The notes beneath the pieces were generated by a model. The model was not told where the DNA came from, ran no database searches, and worked only from the letters and a program-made list of their open reading frames with translations. From contig JAMXIF010001253.1 of assembly GCA_028583685.1 (NCBI GenBank), forward strand, positions 74,397,461 to 74,461,460: a stretch of DNA of 64,000 bases, written 5' to 3'. Positions 22,699-33,039 of this stretch are shown piece after piece; positions within the stretch are counted from its first letter, which is position 1, and each line of letters begins with the position of its first letter. The DNA comes from Petaurus breviceps papuanus. Lineage: Eukaryota > Chordata > Mammalia > Diprotodontia > Petauridae. The translations under genes and the position numbers were made by a program.

Positions 22699-22995
22699 AA
22701 GAGGGAGAGAGAGAGGAAGGGTCAACTGAAGCATGACTTATAATCACTCTCTTTTCTATGTGCTACATGCCCCATAAGCAATTTACTTTAAATTCAGACA
22801 CTTGGTAGTCTCAGTTGCTTGCAGGAGATAAACTGAATACTCTGGGAGAGAAATAAAAGCAACAAAATTATGATGTTTCCAAAAAACCTTTGGAAGTAAT
22901 CATAAGGAAGCAATAAATGATAACATACATTAAATAATAATTATAAAGAAACATCCAAGTCTGAATTAATATCCCTGGGAGTCCAAGCTTCTTTT

Positions 22996-23257
22996 CTGTG
23001 ATTATAGGGAGTAAGTTCCAAGGTATTCAAGGCCCTCCAAACACTTTTCTGGCTTATTTCATAGTATTTCCCTTCCCATATGTTCCAGTATGTTCCCCAA
23101 CTTGACATTTTATCACCTGTTTCTGTATATCTACAAGCTGTCCTCCATGCCTAGAATATCCTCTCCTTCTAGTTCTGCCTTGCAAATTTCTTATCTTCCT
23201 TCAAGGTTCAACTAAGGCATCACCTGCCCTGTGAAGCCTTCCCTGATTGCCCAAAGT
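22996..23257 (+). mobile_element. L2 LINE 3' region, left part
   Basis: TATTCAAGGCCCTCCAAACA, CTTCCTTCAAGGTTCAACTA, CTGTGAAGCCTTCCCTGATT: the L2 segment encoding no known product near the 3' end. Interrupted by the hAT-like element. Confidence 0.8.
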
Positions 23258-23457
23258 AAGACCTTCTCAACCTTTATGTGAGAGTCATAGATTATTCTGG
23301 CAGTCCTGTGAAACCTATGGACTACTTCTCAGGATGTAGTTTTTAAATGCATAAAATAGAATACATAAGATTACAAAAGGAAACGACAATATTGAACTAA
23401 AGTTGACAAAAAAGTGTATTATGAAAAGTCCATGGACTCTGGGTTAAGAGCCCCTGG
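23258..23457. mobile_element. hAT-Charlie-like non-autonomous DNA transposon
   Basis: A 200-bp insert within L2 with imperfect terminal inverted repeats: ACCTTCTCAACC on the left and GGGTTAAGAGCCCCTG on the right (complement CAGGGGCTCTTAACCC). The interior has CTATGGACTACTTCTCAGG, as in MER5-group elements. An 8-bp target duplication is no longer evident. Confidence 0.6.
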
Positions 23458-23632
23458 TGACTAATAGTTTTTACTCCTTCAGACTCTCCTGTTTATTCTT
23501 ATGTGTGTCCCGTTTATCTTCACCACCAGCAGAGTGTAAACTCCCTAAAGGCAAGAACTAATTTTTTTTGTCTTTGTGCCCCTGATACCTTTTGCATGAA
23601 GTAGGCACTAAAAGTTTGTTCAAATGAATACT
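23458..23632 (+). mobile_element. L2 LINE 3' end, right part
   Basis: Resumes after the DNA transposon: AGTGTAAACTCCCTAAAGGC, CCCTGATACC, GTAGGCACTAAAAGTTTGTT. Confidence 0.8.
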
Positions 23633-23689
23633 AGTTTACATTTATTTATTTGTTTACATTTATTTATTTACAACTTAAAAACACACATG

Positions 23690-23860
23690 ATCTTATTTTA
23701 TTTCATTCACAACAATTCTGTGAAGTAACACAAGAGTCATCATCTCCATCTTACCTAAGAAGAAATGGAAGCCAAAGGTGGGGCTTGCCCAGGGTCATTG
23801 AGCTAATAAATGCCAAAGCTCAGATTTGAATCCATCAAACCTAGTGGAAGTGTCTGGGAC
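23690..23860 (-). mobile_element. MIR SINE
   Basis: TCACAACAATTCTGTGAAGTA, AGAAATGGAAGCCAAAGG, CTTGCCCAGGGTCATTGAGC, CAGATTTGAATCCATC: antisense MIR. Confidence 0.75.
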
Positions 23861-23936
23861 AGTCATTATCTAAAGTTAAAAAAAAAAAGAGGAGGGCAAG
23901 GGATAAGTCAAAATACAGTGGCCTCACTGATTTCCC

Positions 23937-23938
<2 letters not shown>

Positions 23939-23985
<47 letters not shown>

Positions 23986-23995
23986 NNNNNNNNNN

Positions 23996-24047
<52 letters not shown>

Positions 24048-24053
24048 ACACAC
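23939..24053. repeat. (CA)n microsatellite with a 10-N assembly gap
   Basis: Uninterrupted CA units on both sides of ten Ns (23986-23995), with one CATA near the right end. The real length is unknown. Confidence 0.97.
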
Positions 24054-24121
24054 CATTTAGAATTTAGTTTTTAGCCATTATGTAGTACCCACTACATTTT
24101 TTATTGTCATCACAACTATCA

Positions 24122-24145
24122 CAGTGTGTGTGTGTGTGTGTGTGT
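24122..24145. repeat. (TG)n microsatellite
   Basis: About 12 TG units, 70 bp downstream of the CA run and therefore complementary to it. Confidence 0.95.
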
Positions 24146-24685
24146 TCACAATGTGCACACATGTGTCCTTATTGCAGGTCTAGAAGCTAGTTAAAATTGT
24201 TATAACTTCACTTTTTTAAAGGGTGGTTTTATTCTGTGCATGTTCCTGAGCTTCTGCTGCCAAGAATAAGGAAACAATCCCCTATTCTATTAGTAAGCAG
24301 ACTCAGTCTCTTTAGGGAATTGGAATATGGAGTGATGGAGTTTTATGTATACAGAAACCAACTTGGAACTAATATTATTACTTATAGTTGCCATTACTTT
24401 TTAATAGACTCAGGTGAATACATACAGAAGGAATTTTCTTGTTTTCTCTAATATTGATTACATTTTCTAACTTTTTGTTCATGTATCTGCTCTATAGTGA
24501 GTAGAAAAATAAAAGTCTGGGTGATTTGGGGAGGAGTAGAGGTAGGAAATACTCTTCTATTTAGTATTCTTTGGTCTTTGGGATTTGTGTTTGTTTGTTC
24601 TTTGTGTCTTCCATTTCCAGTTATTCCTTTGTTTTTCCAGAGAAACTTGACAAAAATCAAGATAACTATTATACAATGAATGGTA
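24146..24685. other. Unassigned sequence
   Basis: No repeat or gene is recognised; the overlapping short frames on both strands lack domains. Confidence 0.45.
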
Positions 24686-24850
24686 CATTGACTCAAGTGT
24701 CAAAAACCCAGAATTCAAATTCTAATTTTGACAAATTTTTAGCTGTATGACCCTGAGCACATCACTTACCCTCTCCAAAGGAAGGGTTTGAAGTAAAACG
24801 GAGGGTTTGAACTAGCTGACCTTTAATGTTACAACGATCTTATGTAACAA
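24686..24850 (+). mobile_element. MIR3-type SINE
   Basis: GAATTCAAATTCTAATTTTG, AGCTGTATGACCCTGAGCAC, and a tail GAACTAGCTGACCTTTAATG...GATCTTATG. Diverged. Confidence 0.7.
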
Positions 24851-24904
24851 GGAGCTGACTTTAAGCTGTATATAACACCCAACTTCTACAACACTGACCC
24901 ATTT

Positions 24905-25178
24905 CATCATCATCCTCATCATCGTCACTGATGTCACTAGTATTTATATAGCACCTTAAGGTCTGCAAAGACTGTCTACATACTTTATCTGGTTTGATCA
25001 CAGCAACCTTGTGTGTTAGGTGCTATTGTTATCGACATTTTACAGACGAGGAAGCTGAGGCTGAAAGAGATTAAGTGAGTTGCCCATGATCACCCAGCTA
25101 ATAAGTATCTGAGGTGGATTTTGAACTCCAGTCTTCTCAGCTCCAAGCACTGCACTCTATCCACTATACCAGGTAGCT
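24905..25178 (-). mobile_element. THER1-class CORE-SINE with (CAT)n tail
   Basis: A TCATCATCATCCTCATCATC tail, TAGCACCTTAAGGTCTGCAA, TTTACAGACGAGGAAGCTGA, and a head CTATCCACTATACCAGGTAGCTT. Almost full length, antisense. Confidence 0.85.
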
Positions 25179-27440
25179 TGACATTTCACATCATCTGAGA
25201 CAATGCTACATCTTTTATTGATGGGCTCACAAGCATCTCCATGTTACACAAATGAGTCGGTTCTGTTGTTCCATTTTCCTGAAATTATTGTGTTAGAAGG
25301 ATCTTCCAGAAGTCGCCTTATCCATTCCACTGTCCCTAGGTAGTTTCTACCTAAACTATTCCAGGGTTCTCATACCTTGATTATTTATATTGCATTAAGT
25401 AATATTACAAAACTCCAGTGGTTTAGTGATCTCATCAATATTCATATTCTACCCTTTGACCCCATGATGAAGATTGTAGTTTATTCATGCCTTGCTCATC
25501 CCTTGAAACTCTTGTTTGTGCCCTCACATACGTTTACCACTAAGGAACCACCTAGTATATTGTAGGCCTTTCTAGTATTCTCTTACTATCACAAGGAGAC
25601 TAATCCATACAAGAAGAATGTCTATCTATTACCCGTCACTCTTATCATGTGACTAACCCATCTTCTTTTTCAATTTTACATTTCTTTGATGACATGCTTT
25701 GCACTAGCTTCTCCTATGGCATTAATTCCTTGTTTGTAAGTCTACAGTGATCTACTGAGTTGGGTATGGGGCTTAGAGATTTAACTATGATATTCTGCCT
25801 GAGCTAGCCACAGCTTTCACTACAGTCTTATAAGAGCCTTCTTCTTACAAAACCTAGGAAAAGAGAATTTTCAGAAAACGTTTCAATTCCTTTATTCCCA
25901 AAGCCTGACAACAGACAGGAGAATGGTGTTAAGGAGAGGTCAACTCATAGACTAAAGCCAGAATTGCCTCCTTTTTCAATGATGACTTTCAGACAATAAG
26001 GTTATCATTTAGTGTCTGTCTGAGAGTCTTTGGGTATTTAACCTTTAGGCATTCAACTTATTACATTTCTAGAAGCATTAAGCCTTTATGTGTATAAGAA
26101 TAATATCTGCACTGGCTCCCATAATGATAAAATTATAAGAGCCATCAATCCCTGTGCTTCAGGGCATTAGCTAATCACTGGCTAGGGCAGGAAGGAAATG
26201 CCTACCCCATAGTATAGTAAAGTACTGTGATAGCAGGTGTGTTCTGGGGAGGTTTACAACTTCCTCTGAAACATCTGGATTTAGCTACTCCTGGGCTAAG
26301 AAGAGGGAAAAAGTAATCTATTCCACTGTGGCAAGCCCACAATTCCTTTTGGCCCCAAATGCCTTAACTGGATTTTTTCTTTCTTATATTTATTTCTTTA
26401 TGAATTCAAACCAACATACATAGCCTAATTTTTAAAAATTACTTTTGCCATCGAAAAAAGTGACCTTTTCCCCATCTAAGTGAACATTTATTATCATAAA
26501 GGATAGGAAGGGTTAGTATCACATGTAATCACATTAAATGGTCTCTGAAATTGTTTCTGTGAAATGTCCGCATACTTGCTACAATTTGATTTACAGCATA
26601 GACTGAAAATAACAAATGTAATTACTTTGGAATCAACATAATATGAGGCCAGATTGACAACATTCCTTTAGCTTAAGAAGAACTTAATATGAATGAGAAC
26701 CAACTGTCTGTCTCTCGTCATGTGCATTTGGTCAGCTCTTAGAAGTGATGACAGATATGGCTCTTTTGGAAAATATTTTAAAGTCACATAAATGTAATGA
26801 CCATTTTCCCTCTGACATCTTTAATATCTATTATGAATCATGGAAAGCATGTATATGATAGCTTAGATAGATAATTAGCAATCTCCAATTATCTAATTCC
26901 ATTGGACTAGTGTTTCCTCTATCCTGGAGACTTTGTGTCATTTCTTTAAAATAAAATTAAAGGTCCATCAGTCTTTATCCCAGAAGGGAAAGCAAATTAA
27001 CATTATGAAATCACTCTTAAAATATCAAGTATTATAGGTATATCCAGAGCATTCAGCTTGTAAGAATGTGGAACCTGCATTAGGAAATAAAAATTTGAGG
27101 TCTCTAGCATATATTCTGGATTATATTACAAATATACACATGTATATGTTTGTATATGTGACAAAATGATATTGTCATTTGACTTCAACTTTATGAAACA
27201 CAGGTGTTAAGATATTTCCTAGAAGTAGACAGTCAAGATCCCTATGACAAGTCACTCTGTTTCTGAAGGATATAGCAGAATTTCAAGAATTAGTCACTTA
27301 ATACACATGCCTTGGACAGACAACACATATAGACAATAAGCTGGTCCCAGAATTGAACAGGGAGATATTGGCTGGAATGCGTCTGGAAAATGACACGATA
27401 TTTTCATTGATCTCAAGCTGCCTCAATGCAAAAAAAAAAA
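25179..27440. other. Unassigned, repeat-poor tract
   Basis: 2.26 kb in which I name no interspersed repeat. The longest frame is 62 codons. It may be unique sequence. Confidence 0.4.
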
Positions 27441-27444
27441 ATAT

Positions 27445-27674
27445 GTCCATGTTTTAAATTCTATGATATCAAATATTGAAAGTGATCCAAAGTGCAATAG
27501 AAAGAGGCACGGTGAGTTTAAGTAGGTTGATTTACAGAACAGATCTTATTGCCAGTGATGGTTTGTGTACCAGAAATGGTGTGAGATACATCATCAAGGA
27601 TAAATATGACCAAAAAAGGAGAGGTGCTGGTCATGAAAAAGGAGCAAGGCATAATAGACAGATGAAGATGTCAA
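27445..27674 (+). mobile_element. RTE-class LINE, C-terminal ORF fragment
   Basis: A 78-codon frame (27476-27712) reads MKVIQSAIERGTVSLSRLIY, then GVRYIIKDKYDQKRRGAGH. This fits the RTE pattern of an RAMER-like block, a GVRDII-like block and a KRRWAGH-like block after the reverse transcriptase. Its last codons run into the MIR at 27675. It is 5' truncated and not functional. Confidence 0.78.
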
Positions 27675-27925
27675 TAAAAATAATAACATCTGACTTTTGT
27701 GAAATACTTTAAAATTTGCAAAGTGCCTTACAAACATTTTAACTTGAATCCTCACAAGAGCCCTGAGGTAAGTGCTGAAAGTATTTTTTCTCCATTTCAC
27801 AGATAAATAAACTGAGTCTCAAAGAGATTAAGCGATTTGCTTTGGGTCACATAACTAAAAAAGTGCCAGAAGTAGAGTCAAGACCTAGATCTCTCTTGAT
27901 TCCAATATGTTCTTTTGCTGAACAA
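27675..27925 (-). mobile_element. MIR SINE inserted in the RTE copy
   Basis: AAATTTGCAAAGTGCCTTAC, TTTCACAGATAAATAAACTGAG, GTCACATAACTAAAAAAGTG: antisense. It separates the two RTE segments. Confidence 0.7.
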
Positions 27926-27959
27926 AGTAATTAACAACCTAAAGGAACAATATCTGTAC

Positions 27960-28130
27960 TGCCTACTAGGGGAAGATCGCCGATATCTTGGGTAGATTCT
28001 CCATCAAGAATTTACAGAAAGGTGTGAACAACAACGTTCAGGATGAAAAGGCAATGATAAGTTATAATCTACATCAGCAGAAGGAGTAGCACATAGATGA
28101 TCTCATGGATCCACTGAAGTGACTAAAATG
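27960..28130 (+). mobile_element. RTE-class LINE, downstream segment
   Basis: GGGGAAGATCGCCGATATCTT, then GTGTGAACAACAACGTTCAGG, ending GATCCACTGAAGTGACTAAAATGG. It continues the 27445-27674 copy past the MIR. Confidence 0.6.
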
Positions 28131-28285
28131 GACAAATAGGATTAAATTGTCAAATAGTTTAAGAAATCTTCCCTGACTATTTTTACCCCAAAATGTCTAC
28201 CATGTTTATTATCTTGTTTTCCTTCAAATCCCTTATCTTTCATACTTCCCCAAAGCACCATCTTTCTAAAAGATCTGATCAATGG

Positions 28286-28452
28286 ATGACTAGTTGGATA
28301 CAATGTTCATACATTAGGGGCCAGGAGAGGTTTAGGACCACAACTTCACACAGCTCTGCCTCACTTAAATCCAATCCATGTGCAAGTCAAGACATCACCC
28401 TGGTGATGTCATTGGTCCTCTTTGAGAACCAAGGAAGAACAGCAACAACATA
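28286..28452 (+). mobile_element. RTE-type 3' tail
   Basis: CTCACTTAAATCCAATCCATG, CAAGTCAAGACATCACCCTG, TGATGTCATTGGTCCTCTTT, then AACAGCAACAACA. This tail is common at RTE 3' ends and in derived SINEs of marsupials. Confidence 0.6.
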
Positions 28453-28960
28453 GAAACCTACCAATTTACTACTAAGCAGTCTTTGCTTAAGTTCAACAAA
28501 TAAATCATTTTAACTTCCTGCATTCTTAGCAGGCTAAAACTATTGCCATTTAGAAGATGCCTCAGGCTTCAGGATAAATAAAACAATGAATCTGTTTTTA
28601 AAGATGACTTGAAAGGTACAGAAGGCTTCAGGACTAGTTCCATTTGATTAGAGAAGATAGTCACACTACCTGCAAATGGGTAGATTTCTACACATGGGGC
28701 TGAAAAAACACACAAGTTAAAATACCATATTGAAAAATCATCAATCTCATGTTTGGGCCTATATTAACAACTGAATTGGATAAATTGAATTTCTGACCTC
28801 ATTGACTACAGAAATTAGTCATTTAGAAAGCTGAAATAAAAATGGCCCAGTTGAAAAATTTTGGTTGAGCGGCAACATATATAGACATATCCTAAATTTA
28901 TCAGGCTATTTTCCAAAGAGAAGTGATAAGAATTAAAAAAAAAACTTATTACCATATCTA
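28453..28960. other. Unassigned sequence
   Basis: Nothing recognised before the HAL1 element; the exact 5' edge of HAL1 may lie slightly inside this stretch. Confidence 0.4.
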
Positions 28961-29106
28961 AAGGATTGGTCTTTCAGCCTACTTGAGATCCCAACATATA
29001 CCTCTGGCAGCTGAGAAAACCCCAGCGTTTGGGACGATAGCTCCCTGTCTGGTGGCAGAGTCCTACTGTGGCAAAAAGCCCAGGGATCAAGTGACTGAGG
29101 GGCGAA

Positions 29107-30165
29107 ATGACCAGGCAAAGGAAACAAAGCAGACAGAAGATTCTGACATTACACTCCTATTTGGGGGACAAAAAGAAGCAAAGCATGGAATGGGAGGAAG
29201 ACAGTGAAGTTAGAACTCATGCACCAAAAGCTTCAAAGGAAAATACAATCTGGTTACAGGCCATAGAGGACCTTAAGAAGCAGATAAGACAAGTGAAGGA
29301 AAAATTGGGAAGAGAAATGAGAACAATGCAAGAAAATTACGAAATGAGAGTCAACAGCCTGACTGAGGAAAATAATACCTTAAAAAACAGACTAACTCAA
29401 ATGGCAAAGGAGACTCAAAAAGGCAATGAGGAGAAGAATGCCTTAAAAAGCCAAATTTGCCAGATGGAAAAAGAATCCCAAAAGTTCACTGAGGAGAATC
29501 ATTGCTTCAGAATTAGATTGGAGCAAATGGAAGGTAATGACTTCATAAGAAATCGAGATGCTGTTAAACAGATCAAAACAAATGAAAGAATAGAAGGCAA
29601 TGTGAAATATCTCATGGGAAAAACCACTGACCTGAAAAATAGATCCAGGAGAAATATTTTAAGAATTATTGGACTACCTGAAAGCCATGACCAAAGTAAG
29701 AACCTAGAAAGCATCCTCCAGGAAGTTCTCAAAGAAAACTGCCCTAATGTTTTAGAACCAGAGGGCAAAATAGAGGTTGAAAGAATCCACCAATCACCTC
29801 CTGAAAAAGATCCCAAAAAGAAAACTCCTAGGAATATTATAGCCAGGTTCCAGAATCTCCAGATCAAGGAGAGAATATTACAAGCAGCCAAGAAACAATG
29901 TGAATATTGTGGAAACACAATCAGAATAACCCAGGATCTGGCAGCTTCTACACTGAGGGATTGAAGGGCTTGGAATATGATATTCCAGAGGTCAAAAGAG
30001 CTGGGATTAAAACCAAGAGTCACCTACCCAGCAAAACTGAGTATCATGTTTCAGTGGAAAATATGGTCATTCAGTGGAATAGAGGACTTCCAAGCATTCT
30101 TGAAGAAAAAACCAGAGTTGAATATAAAATTTGACATTCAGATACAAGAAGCAAGAGAAGCATGA
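29107..30165 (+). pseudogene. HAL1/L1 ORF1 (RNA-binding nucleic-acid chaperone) with one in-frame stop
   Basis: 353 codons including stops. The frame is open for 285 codons, has TGA at 29962-29964, and then stays open in the same frame to the terminal stop. Residues about 45-160 form a heptad-rich, Glu/Lys/Gln-rich coiled coil (trimerisation in L1 ORF1p). Residues 179-265 are the RRM: NRSRRNILRIIGLPES at its start and PRNIIARFQNLQIKERILQA near its end. The C-terminal domain follows (NTIRITQDLAASTLRD, then past the stop PRVTYPAKLSI and FLKKKPEL). L1 ORF1p packages the element RNA in cytoplasmic particles. The codon is AGG-GAT-TGA-AGG, so a CGA (Arg) to TGA change by CpG decay is the likely cause. 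The first ATG with a long open frame was chosen as start. An overlapping frame upstream (28983-29207) gives a plausible alternative N-terminus. Confidence 0.88.
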
Positions 30166-30631
30166 GAAGGTAAACAGGGAAAAGAAATCATAAGGAACTT
30201 ATCAAAGTTGAACTATTAACATTCCTACATGGAAAAACAATAATTGTAACTTATGAAACTTTTCTCAGTAGTTGAAGGGAATAGAAATATATATACGTCT
30301 ATATATGAGGGTATATGGGCATATGAATACATAGGTGAATGTTTGTATAGATGTTTACAGGAATACATAGATAGAGGACACAGGACCAATTTAACAGGAA
30401 GGGATGATACTGAAAAGGTGAAATTAAGAGGTGAGAGAAGAATATAATGAGAGGAGATGGGGAGAGACATAATGGGGTAAACTGTCTCATATAGAAGAGG
30501 CAAGGGGAAATGGTTACAATGGAGGGGAAGAATAGGAAGGCAAAAAGGAATGGGTCAACCTTATTTCCATTGAATTTGGCTTGAGGAGGGAATGAAATGC
30601 ACATTAAATAGTGTATCTCACCCTCCAGGAG

Positions 30632-30700
30632 AGTAGGGGGGGAAGGGGATGAGAGGGGGGATTATGGAAGGGAGAGAAGGCTGGGGGGGAGGGAAGTTGG
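30632..30700 (+). other. G-quadruplex-prone tract in the HAL1 3' region
   Basis: Runs of seven, four, six and three G within about 50 bases on the sense strand, followed by a further G6. G-rich 3' UTR tracts are a known conserved trait of mammalian L1. Confidence 0.7.
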
Positions 30701-30917
30701 AAGCACCCACTTTTGAAAAGGGACAGGATCAAAGTAGAGAATAGAACAAGTGGGAGGTGGGATAGGAGGGAGGGAAATATAGTCAGTCTTTTATAATATA
30801 TCTACTATGTTATTGTTTTATATTAGCCATACATGTACAACCTATACTGAACTGCTTGGGTGGGTGACAAGGGAGGAAGGGAATGAATCTGGAATTCAAA
30901 GTTTTAAAATCAAATAT

Positions 30918-30950
30918 ACATGTATATATATATATATATACACACACTAT
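30918..30950. repeat. (TA)n/(CA) short repeat
   Basis: TATATATATATATATA followed by CACACAC within the HAL1 3' region. Confidence 0.85.
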
Positions 30951-31239
30951 TATTAATACTATTTTACATGTAATTGGGAAATAAGATATACAAGCACTGA
31001 GGCATAGCGATCCACTGGAGAAGTCGAAAGGGGTATGGGAGAAAATATGGGAGAGAGCATATTGGAGGAGTGTATATCCTATGAGACTGCTATTTTGGGG
31101 CAGTGCGTAGGGGAAAAATGGGGAGAAAATTTGTAACTCAAAATCTGGCGGAAATGAATGATGTAAATCAGAAGTTAAAAAGCATTTGGAAAATGTAAAA
31201 AAAAAAAGAGAAAAAGTTAACTGTAAGAGAGGAGTAATC

Positions 31240-31400
31240 GAGCTGGAAAGGACCTTATAAGTCATCTACTCTAACCCCATCATTTTATAGATGATAAAAC
31301 TGAGGTCCAGAAAGGCTAAGTGACTTTTCCAGCATCACACAGGTTGTAAGAGAACTATAACTTGAACACAGATTACTCTCCACCCATACACACACCCCCA
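31240..31400 (-). mobile_element. MIR3-type SINE
   Basis: GAGCTGGAAAGGACCTTATA, TTTATAGATGATAAAACTGAGG, CATCACACAGGTTGTAAGAG. Confidence 0.72.
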
Positions 31401-32042
31401 CCGCTCCTTAAATGGTCCCTGATTAAAGGATAAGCAAAGAAATTAACTTCACCAGCTATAAAGGGTAAGGTAATATTGTGGCCAAGATGCTTAACACATG
31501 CTATTGTGTGGAAAATATTGAACTAGATACAGGTGTAAGGATTATGATTTTATTTTCCAGAATTCTTTCATGCCAACATCATAGTTTTATTGGATATTAG
31601 CCTCCATGGATTTTATTTTATTGTTAAATAGATGAGGTCAATGTTATGGGAACTACAGAGTAAAAGAGAAACAGGCGTGAATTACAAGACCACTGTTTAA
31701 AAAAAAAAGCTAGCCACAATTTTCATCAAATGCCTTGTATTAATAATCTCTAACTAGCCCATCTTAGAAGATTGGTCCCAATCAATCGACTATCTGTCCA
31801 AATTTGTAATATCCTAATTCAATTAAAATAGGAGTACATCTAACATCCCCAAAAATCAGGAAAAAGAAAATGGAACAATTTGGATTCTGGGAGATCTAAG
31901 CAGTCATATTACTTCTTATACTTCTGAATAGTAATAAGCAAACTATATTAGTACTATATAAAGAAAATCTGAGATATCTTTGAATATTCTATCTATACTG
32001 ATTTGTATCAACAAACTAAAACAATTCCAAGTGAACCAACTA
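31401..32042. other. Unassigned sequence
   Basis: No feature recognised. Confidence 0.45.
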
Positions 32043-32044
32043 TT

Positions 32045-32228
32045 AATAATAATAACTCACATTTCTAGAGTGTTTAATGTTATAAGGTACTTTCTTCTAT
32101 TTCCCTATGAGGAAGATTGCAAAAGTAATAATATTCCTATATTACCTATGAGGAAATAAAGAGAGCTGGGTTATGATCACATAACTAGTGATCAGATCAG
32201 TGCCTGGATTTGAATACTAGTCTCCTGG
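32045..32228 (-). mobile_element. MIR/THER1 SINE
   Basis: ACTCACATTTCTAGAGTGTT, a diverged TTACCTATGAGGAAATAAAG core and TGGATTTGAATACTAGTCTCC. It abuts the MAR1 copy to its right. Confidence 0.65.
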
Positions 32229-32232
32229 ATTC

Positions 32233-32472
32233 TAGGAGCAGCTAGATGGCACAGTGAATAAAGCACAGGGCCTGGAATCAGGAAGACCTAAATTCAAATC
32301 CAACCCCAGATACTAGTTATGTAACCCTTGGCATTAACTTAACCCTTTTTGACTCTGGTTTCCTCATTTTTAAAATGTGCTGAAGAAAGGAAGGACAAAC
32401 CATTCCAATATCATTGCCAAGAAAACCCCAAATGTCACTAAGAGATAGACACAACTGAAATGACAAGCAACA
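32233..32472 (+). mobile_element. MAR1-class SINE
   Basis: Head GAGCAGCTAGATGGCACAGT, B-box AATTCAAATCCAACC, tail GACAAACCATTCCAATATC and CAAGAAAACCCCAAATGTC, ending near ACAAGCAACAA. Confidence 0.87.
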
Positions 32473-32712
32473 ATTCCTAATTCACCTACACAACTACACC
32501 ACATTGTCCCTGCACTTTGAATATAAAGGACTGATCTTTCTCAAGTAATTAATGTTAGTCATGTTGGACAGGCACTACGTGATTTACACAAAATCTGCGA
32601 ATGCTACATTTTCAAAATCAAAGAAATGAAAGGGTACTCAAAATGTCCTTCACACAAGAGCATCCCTAAGCTATGCCAGACAGTTTTCTATCTCAATAAG
32701 ATCTTCAAGAAT

Positions 32713-32890
32713 GGAGATCATAGATTGATAGCTGGAGGGGACCTTAGATGTGAACTAGTCTAACTCCTTTACTTTATGGATGAGGAAAGAGACCAGGAAA
32801 TGGCTTACTTACCAATGGTCATCTAAAAAACATGGGATTCCAGGACTTCTGACTCTAGGTACAGTACTCTGTCACACCATGGTCTCCCAC
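32713..32890 (-). mobile_element. MIR3-type SINE
   Basis: ATCATAGATTGATAGCTGGA, GGGGACCTTAGATGTGAAC, TTTATGGATGAGGAAAGAGA and a decayed remainder. Confidence 0.65.
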
Positions 32891-33039
32891 TACCTACGCT
32901 CCATAATTTAACTAGACTCAGTGTTTGTGATCTTATTTACTCGATCTGATCTGATTCTCTCTCACTGAAATTTAAATGGCTTTCTTACTCACACCTTTTC
33001 TGTGGACATGAAAAAGAAGCAAATTTCCACCACATGCTT

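Larger units (their letters stand above)
28965..31206 (+). mobile_element. HAL1 (half-LINE, L1-derived) retrotransposon
   Basis: Layout: short 5' UTR remnant (28965-29106), ORF1 (29107-30165), then about 1 kb of non-coding 3' region with G-rich tracts, ending in oligo-A near 31206. No reverse-transcriptase or endonuclease ORF follows ORF1. That defines HAL1 rather than L1, although an L1 with a large internal deletion is the alternative. The 3' terminus (CAACTCAAAATCT-type, here GTAACTCAAAATCTGGCGGA) is shared with the truncated copy at 43902-44136. HAL1 depends on L1 ORF2 protein in trans. No convincing target-site duplication was found, so the 5' edge is approximate. Confidence 0.8.

Noticed and set aside
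21946-22734. 262-codon minus-strand open frame, one of the two longest in the window
   Set aside because: About a third of it is the antisense of two tandem SINEs (the LPKVTQLV and SGPPDSRAS blocks repeat in it), and the rest has no domain. Long frames on the antisense of this SINE are expected by chance.
23810-24067. 85-codon frame with a Thr-His repeat
   Set aside because: It is the CA microsatellite plus the N gap.
29499-30023. 174-codon frame antisense to HAL1 ORF1
   Set aside because: It mirrors the coding strand of ORF1, whose composition keeps the opposite strand open; no independent support.
30810-31265. 151-codon minus-strand frame
   Set aside because: Antisense of the HAL1 3' untranslated region; no domain.
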